This document shows, one piece after another, positions 43,769 through 54,625 of a stretch of 64,000 nucleotides of DNA. Both the position numbers and the translations under genes were made by a program. The first letter of the stretch is position 1; every line of letters starts with the position of its first letter. The notes below the pieces were generated by a model that did no database searches, was not told the DNA's origin, and worked only from the letters and a program-made list of their open reading frames with translations. The stretch spans positions 267,350,698 through 267,414,697 of the forward strand of contig CM040128.1 of assembly GCA_022559845.1 (NCBI GenBank). The letters are read 5' to 3'. This stretch comes from Amorphophallus konjac (Eukaryota > Streptophyta > Magnoliopsida > Alismatales > Araceae).

Positions 43769-46069
43769 ATGGTTATGAGCGTTGATCCACCAAAGCAGAC
43801 ACCAAACCTGTTTTTGCACCTGAAAGGACTCATGGACTCCTCGAAACAATTTCATGCTTGCAAACTGCATAACCCGGACAATCTTCATACAGATGTCTCT
43901 GCAGTTATTTATGATGAGGAACCGGTCACCCAAGAGGATTTTAAAGAAGAAGTGAAGAGAATTTCCCAGATGTTGAATCCACCTGCTCCGACTTCTGCCC
44001 AACTAGTAGGATCTGTTGTATACATCGCACCTGTATGCATACCTACTCTGGTGGAGCTTTCAGATTCAAACGACGACGATGGTAAGAAAGATGGTAAAGA
44101 ATTTAACATAGAAATAGATGCTGCTTCTCATGCCTACATGCTTCAGGCTCGCTATTCCTCTGTTGATCCATCTGCCATTCCTTTATCTACCATTCATTCT
44201 CACATGCTCACCCAGGAAGCCACAACTAATGAATCTGGAATAGTTGCCTTTCCGGCTATTGACAAAACTGAACTTTATGCTTTTCCCCAATTTCAGGCCC
44301 GCATGTTAAGAAGCATAAAACAAGTGGAAGTTAATATGCAGGTTCAAGGAACGGGCATAAGACCAGTCTTTTTACCCTTCTTCTCGCAAGAAGATATCAA
44401 GACTTGGAAAACAAAGCAAGCCAAGTTTGTCCATGTCGGGCAAATAGATATCCTAGTTCATCCGCACTTTTCTTATAATTTGAATGCTCCATATCTAGTC
44501 ACTTTACTAGATGTTAGACACTTGGATTGGCAGAAAGCGGTCTTATGTCAATTTACAAGCAAGCTAGATAAGGATGGCTTATGTGTAATTATACCTAATT
44601 TCACTATTTCCCTAGACGATCCGCATCTCTCTCAAACTTTTGTTGTGTGCGTACAAATTAAGGAAGTTGATATGCTACCTCAATATGTCTACGCTACAAT
44701 AGCTTCTCGATGTATTTTTCATCTTACCAACTCTGTAGTATCACATTTCCGAAATCCATATGGCTTGCAGTTACCCACAATGTTAAATAAAAATATCTCG
44801 AATGTGGCCCCATCCCTAGCCGCAGAAGGTTTCGTTCAAGGATTCCCAGCTATTGAACAATTTGTTAAAAATTTTGAATTTTCAGAGAAAAAACAAAAAA
44901 AAAGATGGATGTCCAGGTTTCCTGAGCCCCATTCTCTACGATACTCCACCCTTCAACTCCTCCCATCTCCTAAACCATTTACTCAGGGAGCATCGTCTTC
45001 AGCCCCTTCCGAGCTTCCTCCCATCCTCCCCGTTATTCATGATCCACCATTATCTTCTGTCAGTTCTTCCCCCAACAGAGACGCAGTAGCTGTTTATATG
45101 ATGAATTCAACTCCATCAACTTCTGTTACCTATATCACACCGGAAGAATTTGATTGGCCTCCAAAAATGGCATATACTACAACTACTCCAGAGCAGTTGC
45201 AGAAAGATAAGGTGGAACTCAGGGCAGACACGAGCTACCTTCTCCTTCATAGAGCAGATTCAACGCAAACACAGAAGGACGAAGTTAGACAATTAAATTA
45301 TGTCACACATTGGACCACGTTTGCACAGAAACAGTTAGTAAAAATGGATACAAAACTGGATAATATACAGCAAGAATTGGATCTTATAGCCACAGCTATA
45401 CAAGATCTCAAATCCTTGAAGAGATCCATTTTAGAAACACATGATGCACACATAAAACTATTGAAGGCTCATGTGTCTGAAGAAAAGGGTCGAATCAAAG
45501 CTATAATGCTGCCACAAGATCCCACCAAAATACTCGAACCTTCACTGGAATTGAAAATGATGAGATCCAAAATTCCCAAGCCAGAATACAACATGGGTCA
45601 TCGGTATGTTGATCATGTCATTATTTTAGGCATGGACATTCCAATCATAAACATTGACACCGCACCAGTAGATGATATACAAGATATCATCCGCATTTGG
45701 ACTCAAAAGGTATATATGGCTCAAAAAGCTAGCAAAACTCCAAATGCACAGCTCTTTGAAGTACTATATCTGGCCTTCACCGGTAAGGTCAAATATTTGT
45801 GGGATAATACCTTTGAAGAAGGGAAACTATTAATCATAGAACAAGGAGTGCAAGAACTGGGAAATCAGTTAATCAGAGAATTCTGTCCATCAAGACAACA
45901 TCAAACGTCAATAGATGTCTTCATGCTAGCTAAGAGAAGCCTTACCAATCTAGACTATTTCGAATCGTATTGCGACAGCTATACGAAGGAAGTCTATAGG
46001 TTAGGCTTAAACAATTCAGCAGCAGCCAAAAGCCCAGTTTTTAGCCTCATTACCAGAGGCCATCAGTAA
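43769..46069 (+). pseudogene. Viral movement protein and capsid N-terminal part
   Basis: An open frame of 766 codons. Codons about 195-330 show a 30K-superfamily movement protein core (FLPFFSQEDIKTWKTKQAKF, VGQIDILVHPHFSYNLNAPY, NFTISLDDPHLSQTFVVCVQ), used for cell-to-cell passage through plasmodesmata. A Ser/Pro-rich linker follows, then a coiled-coil-like heptad region (QLVKMDTKLDNIQQELDLIA) and the start of the capsid domain (LFEVLYLAFTGKVKYLWDN). Compared with fragments 3 and 6, sequence after MSVDP is deleted: the tract around LSRW is missing. The frame stops at 46067 after a one-base shift near 46.03 kb. Confidence 0.85.
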
Positions 46070-46988
46070 CCTTGTGTTAACAGAATTGAACACTACAAAT
46101 GTGCTGCTAGATAGTTTACTTTTTGTCGACATTATTCAATATGTGTGGCAAGAGATCAAAAAGCTATGCTATAATCTTAAGGCTCAGCAGGCTCTGCCTA
46201 AACTATCGCAACAAACATGTGCGCAAATCGAAGGAGCCGAACCTTTCAATATTCCTAAAAGGAGTTTTTCCAAACGACGTCATACTTATCGTCGTTTTAA
46301 GCCCCGATTCTTGCGATCAAAGACGTCTCGAAAAAAGCCCTTCAGACCTTACAAATTTTTCAAGAAAAGGCAAACTAAGAGACGAACAACAACCGAAAAG
46401 GATGAATGTTTTGCATGTAGAAAACAAGGCCATTTCGCAAGGAACTGTCCTAACAAAGCTCCTAAACGCATTAGAGCAATGTTTGCCACACAAGAAATAG
46501 ATTCAGATTGGGAATTGATAGAATCACCCGAACAGTACGAATCGGCTCTCCGTGACAACACAGAATTATATATACTACAATCATCAGGAGACACATCTAG
46601 CTCTGCTATGGAACCTGAACATTTACAGGCGCATATGGCTACAAATTCTGGTATTAACTGTGGCTTATTCTATTTGAACTCTGATGATGATGAAGCTGCC
46701 TCGGACGAACCAGATTCACCTCCAGAGGATCCTGAGGAACCCAAACGATGGAGTATTGATTCCCTGTCTTTATCATCCTCGGCAGATAGTGAAGAAGATT
46801 TTATAAATCCATTTTACAAGGCCTCCACTTCTCAGCAAACTCCTGCATCTACGAATCAAGCAAATTCTTTGCGTCAAGCACTAGTGGCATTTCCTCGCGA
46901 TTACAAAAGGGGCAAGGTTCCCGAGATAAGTATACCCAATTATCATCATTCACTCTCAGAAAACCAAGTATTACAAATAAAAAAATGA
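46040..46988 (+). pseudogene. Viral capsid C-terminal part with zinc knuckle
   Basis: The capsid continues in a shifted frame to a TGA at 46986. A Lys/Arg-rich tract (for example KTSRKKPFRPYKFFKKRQ) precedes the CCHC motif C-F-A-C-RKQG-H-FARN-C at 46407-46448, which binds nucleic acid in caulimovirid capsids. An acidic Ser/Asp/Glu-rich tail follows. The frame then breaks before the protease. Confidence 0.85.
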
Positions 46989-48060
46989 TTAAGCTAACCA
47001 ATAGCGAGTCATTCCAGGACATATTGCTACAGATGGACATGAATCTTGGAAAAAATGTCAGATTTTTATTGATACAGGAGCAAACATCAACTAGTGCCAT
47101 CAGAAGCTTTGGCATGACTGGCTCTACTATCCAGCAGGAGGAAAAATAGAAACCATGAATGGCTCTCGCGCTATCTCATATTTTGCACTACAGGTACCCG
47201 TTAAATTGGGCAAAAAGGTACTACTTGCAGATTTCTTTCAAATCAATGATGGCGGTTATGAAGTGGGTTTAGGATGTGTTACCCTGGACAAAATGGGCCC
47301 ATATACCATTTCTAAGGACATGATGGTGCTCAACCTCCACGACACAAAAGAACTAATCCCACGCATATCTCCTTATTTCAAAAACACTCAGCATCATATG
47401 GCCTCCCTTGAAGACATTTTGATATCTCAGCTGATCAGATACAAAGAAAAATAGCAAGAGAAAAGAGAGATATATGCATTGATAAAACAGTTAAATGCCT
47501 TAGCTGTCCACGCTCAACCCTACATTCGCCCTTTGACAGTGATTACTGAACAGTTGAAAGATTGTTGTATAGAACATCCACTACAAAACTGGCATAAAGA
47601 TTCGCCAGAGGCTTTCATCCCAACCCTACATACAATTCCAGTCCAAGGAAAGCCTATTCGTCATTCTTTAGAAGACGAAACTGAAATTCGCAAACAAATT
47701 GGTAAATTTAGCCAAAAACAGCTCATGAGACTCTCTTCTTCCAATTATGCATGTTCTACATTCGTAGTCAGAAATCATGCCGAACAGAAACGAGGAAAAG
47801 CTAGAATGGTCATAGACTATGGCCCATTAAATGCAGTCACAATAGACATTAAATGGCCTCTTCCCAATCGAGAGGAATTGATCCAACGGGTTGCCCAGAC
47901 TTCAGTATTTTCAAAATTTGACTACAAATTAGGCTATCATCAAATAAAAATAGCTGAAGCAGATATTCACAAGACAGCTTTCTCATCTCCATGTGGACTA
48001 TATAAATGGTTGGTATTACCATTCGGGCTAAAAAAATGCTCCTGCATAATTCCAATGTAG
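46989..48060 (+). pseudogene. Viral protease and reverse transcriptase N-terminal part
   Basis: IDTGANIN at 47068-47091 is the aspartic protease active site, directly followed by a TAG at 47092. After further open stretches (47155-47454, stop at 47452) the RT follows from 47479, with ARMVIDYGPLNAVT, FSKFDYKLGYHQIKI and GLYKWLVLPFGL. It breaks at 48058 in the region where a NAPS/T motif would be expected. The YIDD active site lies beyond the break. Confidence 0.85.
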
Positions 48061-48061
48061 A

Positions 48062-49497
48062 ATTGACAGCATTTTTAAACCCTATGCACACTTCATTGCA
48101 AATTATATTGATGATTTTTTAGTATTCTCTGCATCCATGAAAGATCACCTCCAACATTTGCAGCAGTTTATACAATTAATTCAACAACATGGTATTGGGC
48201 TTTCGGCTACGCCCGACAAACTTCAGATTGCTGTCACACAAGAAGAGTTCTTGGGAGTAATCATCGAACAAGACAAAATACAAATGCAGGCTCATCCATT
48301 GAGAAAATTGTCAAACTTTCCAACAGAAATGGAAAATCTATTGCAATGCCAACGATTCATGGGTTGCTTAAACTATGTTCGCAACTTCATTCCCAGATTG
48401 TCAGAGAAAATAAAAAACATCAGAAGTGTCATGCGATCTAAGCCGTTTACATGGACAGAAGTAGCCACCCAAGAAGTAGTAAAACTACAGACGGAGTGTG
48501 CTACTCTTCCTTCTCTATCTCCAGCCTATATCGGCCCTTATGTTCTGGCAACAGATGCGTCAGAAGATACTTGGTCGGCCGTGCATCTTCAAAAATTGGA
48601 CCAACATGAAAATATATGTGCATACAGTAGTGGACAGTTCAAAAAACATGAACTTAACTACTGGCCAGCTGAAAAAGAAATTCTAGCAGTAGTTAAAGGA
48701 GTTCAGAAGTTTCATCCATATTTGATCGGTGAAACCTTTATTCTACGAACAGATTCTTCTACACTGGGGGCATTTCTTAAGAGAAAACTTGCTGATAGTG
48801 CGAAATTGAGACGTTATGCTTGGTGGCAATTTATTCTCGCACAATACAAATTTACAATTGAAAAAATAGCTGGCAAAGAGCATCATCTTCCAGATGCTTT
48901 AACTCGAGAACCTAAGCCACAAATCAGAATGATACGCAATACAGGACAAGCTAATTGGAAAATTTTTCAAATAAGAACTCCACAGCAGAGATTGCACTTT
49001 TGTCAAAAGGTCCGAATGATGTTTCCACAAGGAAGCTCAACACAAGGTGAATATCCTTCGATTGACTTATTTGTCACATCTGCAGGACGAATCAGCTGCC
49101 TCATGAATAATTTAAAATGGTCCGCATTAGAAGGAGACATCTTACACTGGCTTATTAATAAGGAAATTCTAGATGACATATTGTTCACCAGAAGACAACT
49201 TTATGCCAATCAGATGGCCAAACAAGATTTGTCTGATATTCTCCAAACTAACGCTTGGGAATCAGATTTATGTTTATTCTTTTAGCGCTATAATTTCTCT
49301 GAACCAGAACAAATTAGGCATTATTTGGATGAAGAACTAATCTTGGAAGATGTAGAGAATGAAGATGCCCCTTCTACATCAACGACGCTAAAGCAGCTCA
49401 GTGCACTCATAGAAGAGTGTAACAGTTGTCAAAAGAAGCCCACAGGATTCTGCACTACTCATGGGAAGCTATTACAACAACTCATCAAAATACCATG
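48062..49497 (+). pseudogene. Viral RT C-terminal part, RNase H and ORF end
   Basis: YIDD at 48104-48115 is the RT catalytic motif, followed in frame by the connection region and RNase H with LATDASEDTWSAV, PAEKEILAVVKGVQ, RTDSSTLGAFLKRK and LPDALTRE. A TAG at 49283 interrupts the tail, which then stays open to a TGA at 49495. Fragment 6 carries the matching end (minus strand, to about 52185). Confidence 0.88.
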
Positions 49498-49846
49498 AAA
49501 GGACCCCCTACAAACAGTAAGATTCCCGGACGCGCCGCCGGATTTCAATCACAATTATTTGTTGGGTCACGTGGACCGGTCGCGCCGACAGACTTCAAGT
49601 ATATTTAATCGGACTTCAAATGCCGGACTTTAATTGTATTTTATTTTCTGAGTCGGAGCTTTCCGGACTCCATTGCTAATTCAATGTAATTAAGTTTCCT
49701 AGTCTATATAAAGCAGCCTCGACCGCTCAGTTGGGGCATCGAGTTTCAAACCCAATCAATTGCATTTGCAATCTGCGCACTCATCTTCGAATACTTCTGT
49801 CTTTACAGGGGTTTCTTGCAGAGTTCGACCACCTTAGTTCTCTCGC
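49498..49846 (+). promoter_or_regulatory. Viral intergenic region with TATA box
   Basis: After the ORF end, several CCGGACTT-type repeats lead to TATATAAAG at 49705-49713 within CTAGTCTATATAAAGCAGCC, matching a caulimovirid pregenomic promoter. The leader start follows but breaks off at 49846, where the right copy of the 230-bp direct repeat begins. Activity cannot be judged from sequence. Confidence 0.7.
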
Positions 49847-50076
49847 TTATAATATAATATTATTATATTAATATAATATTAGCGTATTATCTTATATTCT
49901 ATACAATCTAATTATATATTCTAATTTAATTATATAAAAATTATATAGCATTCTAGAATTCTATTTTTAATTAGAATTTGACAATATATTATAATTTTAA
50001 AAATTACATTAAAAAGAGTAATTAAAGCTGCTAATTAAAATTTAAAATGAGAAAATCCTTTAAAAATTCAAGATTA
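49847..50076. repeat. 230-bp direct repeat flanking the viral block, right copy
   Basis: Second copy of 42828-43058, same orientation, about 98 percent identical by eye. Confidence 0.92.
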
Positions 50077-50187
50077 AGAAAAAATAATGAAAGAAATAAA
50101 AAAAATAACCCGAGTAAGTCTGGAACAGAACCTACAATCTCACACATATAATCCCCTAACCATCTAAGCTAATAATTAAGTCACATT

Positions 50188-50335
50188 TGACATAACACCG
50201 CATTTTGCCAATTTAAATGCCGTACATGTAGCAAAGTTACTAGATAAGGAGCGTTTAGATTATATGAAAAATGTGGGTGGACTAATATATATATTTGATC
50301 TATATGAACAAACTTTGCTTGTTTCTCTTTCCATA
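50188..50335 (-). pseudogene. Endogenous caulimovirid fragment 5 (movement protein piece)
   Basis: Matches 51001-51130 (complement of the segment covering VGQIDILVHTHFSYNLNAPY to LLDVRHLDWQK) but is more decayed. It is too short and mutated to encode protein. Confidence 0.7.
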
Positions 50336-50710
50336 TTTTGAGAGCTTTTTCACAAAATAATCATTGTTAGAAGAGAAACAAGGGTGAAGGTTTGTTACCT
50401 CATGCATGAATGAGTCATAACCAACTGAGGAGGTGTTTCTAAAGTGGCCTTGGGCCCTCTCTATGGGTATGGATCCTTATGGACTGCTTTTGGAAAAGTT
50501 CCACTGTTTGGAAGCTTCTATCACATGGTCACTTGTTGTCTTTGGGTAATAGGTGGGCTCCATCTATGTATAACAACAAAGAAATGCATAAATTAAAGAT
50601 GATACATTTTGCATATACTTAAAACCGATGAAAATAGTATGTGCACTCAAATGGGAAACTGATAATCTTATGAAATCAGCCAACCCATGAATGTAAATGG
50701 AAACTGTTAA
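50336..50710. other. Spacer between viral fragments
   Basis: Not matched to other viral copies here; no gene or repeat recognised. Confidence 0.4.
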
Positions 50711-51990
50711 CTACATAAATCCATCAATATTTAAGGTATGGGCTACCTGTTCAATGTTTTTATTTAATTGCATAGGTAACTGCAAACTATAGGGATGTTT
50801 AAAGTGGGATATAACGGAATTAGTTAAATAGAAGATGCAGTGAGAGGGAACAATAGCATAAACAAAATGTGGCATCATTTCAACATCTTTTATTTGTACA
50901 CACACAACAAACGACTGCGAAAGATGAGGATCATCTAGGGAGATAGTGAAATTTGGACGGACAACACACAAACCATCTTTATTTAAAATACCAGAAAATT
51001 GACATAAGACTGCTTTTTGCCAATCTAAATGTCGAACATCTAGTAGAGTTACTAGATATGGAGCATTTAAATTGTACGAAAAGTGAGTATGGACTAATAT
51101 GTCAATTTGGCCAATATGCACAAACTTAGCTTGCTTGTCTTGCCCGGCTTTTATATCAGAAGGGGAGAAAAATGGGAGAAAGACTGGACGAATACCTGAA
51201 CCTTGTACTTACATATTAACTTCGACTTGCTTTATGCTTCTTAGAAGGCAAGCCTGAAATTGGGGAAAATTGTAAAGCTCAGTTTTTTTAATCTCAAGAA
51301 AAGAGACGTGGCCATCTTCGGATGTCGAAGCTTCCTGTGTCAATATGTGAGAATGGAGTAGCGAACGGGGTTGTTCTGAGGGATCAACGGAGGAATATCG
51401 AGACTGGAGCATATATATATGATCATACTTACCTAAAGAAGTAGATGCTTCATCAGTTGTTGCTCCTGAGTTGGCTGGACTGATGTCATCCTCCATTTCG
51501 ATCTCTGTGAGCATAGGTAATTTGACCGGTGCCAGCATTGACTGTGCCAACAAGCATGGATGACGGGACTTCCACAGCTTCATCCAATAAAGCTGAGATT
51601 TTTGCTACTTCAGCTTGAAATTCTTCAGATGTTATAGGTTCTTCATTGTAAATGACAGCAGTAGCATCTAGTGGCAGATTTTTTGGATGGGCAAGGGTAC
51701 AAGCATGGAATTTTTGATACTCGTCAACTAGTTTTTGAACATGTAAAAATACTTTGGCCGTTTGGTTTGGTGTAAGAAACTGTCCTTGAACAATATATCA
51801 GTATTGTATAGGAGAGGATTGTTTTGCCTACGGAAGTAGGTAGCAGGATGCTCTCTTACAATAAATGTGCTATGACGAGCTCGCTGAGCAACGGGTCGTA
51901 ATATTTATGGCTCTTTTGCACGAGGAGGAGCCCATCGTGAAAGTTTGTAATGTAAATCATTATCATGATGCAAATGCCAGAATGTTTTAT
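50711..51990 (-). pseudogene. Endogenous caulimovirid fragment 6a: ORF start and movement protein
   Basis: On the minus strand, interrupted frames from about 51990 give the polyprotein N-terminus (KTFWHLHHDNDLHYKLSRW) and then sequence aligned to fragment 4 (FHACTLAHPKNLPLD, AVIYNEEPITSEEF). 51583-51209 continues to VEVNM, then a stop, and 51121-50711 covers the movement protein core (HIGQIDILVHTHFSYNLNAP, NFTISLDDPHLSQSFVVCVQ). It ends near NIDGFM. It is clearly the same virus family as fragment 4 but a separate, diverged copy. Confidence 0.82.
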
Positions 51991-52184
51991 GTCTTTTTCC
52001 AATGTAGTTGAAGTCCGGCAGATATGTCCGTCTGGGTTACAAAGCAGTTGAGGTCCGGAGGATATGTCCGTCCGAGTTACAAAGCCATTACAATCCTTCG
52101 GACGTGTCCGTCCTTATTACAATATTAATAATAGGTGGCTTGTCCACTTTAACTTCGTTGAAGTCCGTGCTGAGCTGTCACTTA
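51991..52184 (-). other. Viral intergenic segment with 40-bp tandem repeats
   Basis: Between the end of one ORF (52185) and the start of the next (about 51990), three roughly 40-bp units at 52010-52125 (plus strand GTTGAAGTCCGGCAGATATG and variants) recur. No Met-tRNA primer site or clear TATA box is present, so the leader seems deleted relative to fragments 3 and 4. Confidence 0.65.
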
Positions 52185-53658
52185 CTATTTACCAAGCTGT
52201 TGAAGCAACTTGTAGAAAGTAGGACAAAACCCGATAGCCTTTTTGGAACAGCTTCTACATTCTTTCATTAATGCACAAAGTTGTCTGAGGGAAAAGACAG
52301 AAGTGGTTTCTTCTAGTGGATCTTCAAAGCTAAGTTCTTCATCAAGATAACGCCGTAGGTTCCCATGTTCTAAAAAATTATATCGCTGAAAAAAGTGATA
52401 TAATTCGGTCTCCCAGGCTGTAGTTTGGAGAAGTTTATTGAGATATTCTGGAGCATGCTGATTTGCATAAAGCTGCCGTCTGATTAGTAGGAGATCATCT
52501 AGAATTTCGTGTTCTAAGAGAAGGTTCAGATTTTCGCCTTCTAAAAGAGACCATCGCAGATTATTGACCACACAACTAATACGATTGGTTGATGTGACTT
52601 AGAGATCGATGGTAGGATAATCTACTTGAGTGAAACTCCCTTGGGGAAATAAAAAGCGAATATGCTGGTAAAAAAATGTAATCTTTGCTGGGGAGTGCGG
52701 AGAGGTAAACGTCTCCAGGCTTAGTGAGAAGGAGAGCGAAGTATCTTAATTTGTCCCATTAACTCTCGAGTTAAAGCATCAGGTAGACAATGATCTCTCC
52801 CTGGAATGCGCTTAATAGAAAAAGTATATTGGGCTAATAAAAATTGCCACCAAGCATATCGCCTTAATTTAGCATTATCTGCTAGCTTTCGCTTTAGAAA
52901 GGCGCCCAATGTAGATGAATCTGTACGCAGGATGAAAGGGTCGCCTATGAGATAGGTGTGAAATTTTTGTACCCCATAGACAGTTGCCAAAATTTCTTTT
53001 TCGGCTGGTCAATAATTTAATTCATATTTTTTGAACTGGCCACTTTGATAAGAGCACACAAATTCTTCTTGATTTTTCTTGTGCAGGAGAACCGCGGACC
53101 ATGTGTCGGTAGATGTATCAGTTGCTAACACATAAGGGCCCGTATAAGCGGGAGTTAAAGGTGAGAGCTTTTTGCATTCTTCTTGAAGTGCAACCACTTC
53201 GGCGAAAGTCTCTTGAGTCCATGTAAATGGCTTACTGCGCATAGCACGTCTCATATTTTTTATTTTTTCTGATAATTTTGAAATGAAGGGGCGAAGATAA
53301 TTGACACAACCAAGAAATCTCTGACATTGCTTCAAATTGTTAGGAACTTGAGGAAATTGAGCTTACTTAATTAAAGGATGTGCCTGCATTGATATTTTCT
53401 CCTTTGAAATGGTAACTCCCAAGAAGTCGATTGTTTGTTGGACAAGTTGAAATATGTCTTGAGAAGCCGAAAGCCCTATGCTATGTTGTTGTACAATTTC
53501 TACAGATTGTTGAAGATGTTGTAGATGTTCTGACATTGTATCCGAGAATATCACAAAATCATCAATATAATTAGCAATAAAATGGATATAAGATTTGAAG
53601 ATGGTCACAACCAGAAAAAGCGAGATTTTTCTACATTGAAATTGAGAAGGAGCATTTT
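52185..53658 (-). pseudogene. Endogenous caulimovirid fragment 6b: RT, RNase H and ORF end
   Basis: Minus strand from 53658: RT with ANYIDDFVIFSDTM, connection region (MKQCQRFLGCVNYLRPFISK), RNase H (LATDTSTDTWSAVLLHKKNQ, LRTDSSTLGAFLKRKLADNA, LPDALTRE) and the C-terminal tail ending KLLQQLGK at 52185. Stops and shifts lie near 53360, 53010 and 52720. It stands upstream of 6a on the same strand, so the order is end-of-genome then start-of-genome. At 53658 it abuts a dispersed AT-rich repeat. Confidence 0.85.
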
Positions 53659-53660
53659 TC

Positions 53661-54295
53661 AAATATATTATTTATTAGAGAAGTGAATTTGTAAAAAACT
53701 CATTCCTATAAATATATTACCAGACATATCACTAAGTTAATTCAAATGGTATATAACTGTCATTTAAGCGTGATTTTTTTACAAATTTTTGATAAAAAGA
53801 AATGCTATATCTGTAAATATATATGACATTTATGCATAATTCAAATTTTTACAATGATATATCCTAATACATTTGTAGGGAATAGTTTTTTTATAAATTT
53901 TCATTTAACAACATTTTTATTTAAAAATCTTATTTAATATAAATATTAATTTTATAGAATATATTAAAAATATTCTTAAAAAAATTAAAAATTATAAAGT
54001 GAAAAGTAATCTCAAACTCGTAAATAATGATATTTTTAAATTTTAATTTTAATTAGAAAGATTAATGATATTATTTATCAAAAATTATTTCTATCGTATA
54101 TTTATTTTATAAATTATATTAAAACCATTTTAAAAATATATAAAAATCAAGAGTTGAAATTAACAGTAACTTTAACCTATAATTAATGATATTTTTGAAT
54201 TTTAACTTTTAATTAGTGAGATTAACTATTTTATTTATCATAAAAATTTTATGTTCATAATATATTTATTTTATATAATATATTAAAAATGTTTA
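53661..54295. repeat. 635-bp dispersed AT-rich repeat, copy 1
   Basis: Matches 59910-60543 over its whole length with scattered substitutions. It begins ATATTATTTATTAGAGAA and includes GGTATATAACTGTCATTTAA. Its right half consists of the about 155-bp tandem-repeat unit seen at 58.2-60.6 kb. Confidence 0.88.
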
Positions 54296-54344
54296 ATATA
54301 TTATAGTGTAATAACAATGAAATGCAATAACAGTTCAGTGGGCA

Positions 54345-54625
54345 ATAACACTAGTTTCAATATCAGTTCAATAAACAGTAATAGTAATTTCAATATCAAT
54401 TCAGTGAACTGTAACAGTAGTTTCAATATCAATTCAGTGCAGTAACAATCGTTTCAATATCGATTCAATGAACAGTAATAGCAGTTCTAATTTCAATTCT
54501 GTGAGCAATAATAGTCGTTTCAATAACGACTCAGTGATCAATAGCAGTAGTTTCAATATCAATTCAGTAAGTAGTAACAGTAGTTTCAATTCTAGTTCAG
54601 TGAGTAGTAACAGTGGTAAATAGTC
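54345..54625. repeat. 33-bp minisatellite
   Basis: About eight units of TTTCAATATCAATTCAGTGA followed by ACAGTAACAGTAG, mostly 33 bp long. The minus strand therefore encodes an artificial Leu-rich 11-residue repeat. No gene is inferred. Confidence 0.85.

Larger units (their letters stand above)
43744..49846 (+). other. Endogenous caulimovirid fragment 4: nearly full-length, defective
   Basis: The largest viral segment reads in order movement protein, capsid with zinc knuckle, aspartic protease, reverse transcriptase, RNase H, ORF end, then a promoter-bearing intergenic region. One long polyprotein order (MP-CP-PR-RT-RH) resembles petuvirus or florendovirus more than badnaviruses with small upstream ORFs, but genus is inference. 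Frameshifts and stops occur in every part. Its left 25 bases (GCTCTCCGTGACAACACAGA and on) duplicate a capsid-gene stretch at about 46545, a sign of rearrangement at the junction. Confidence 0.88.
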
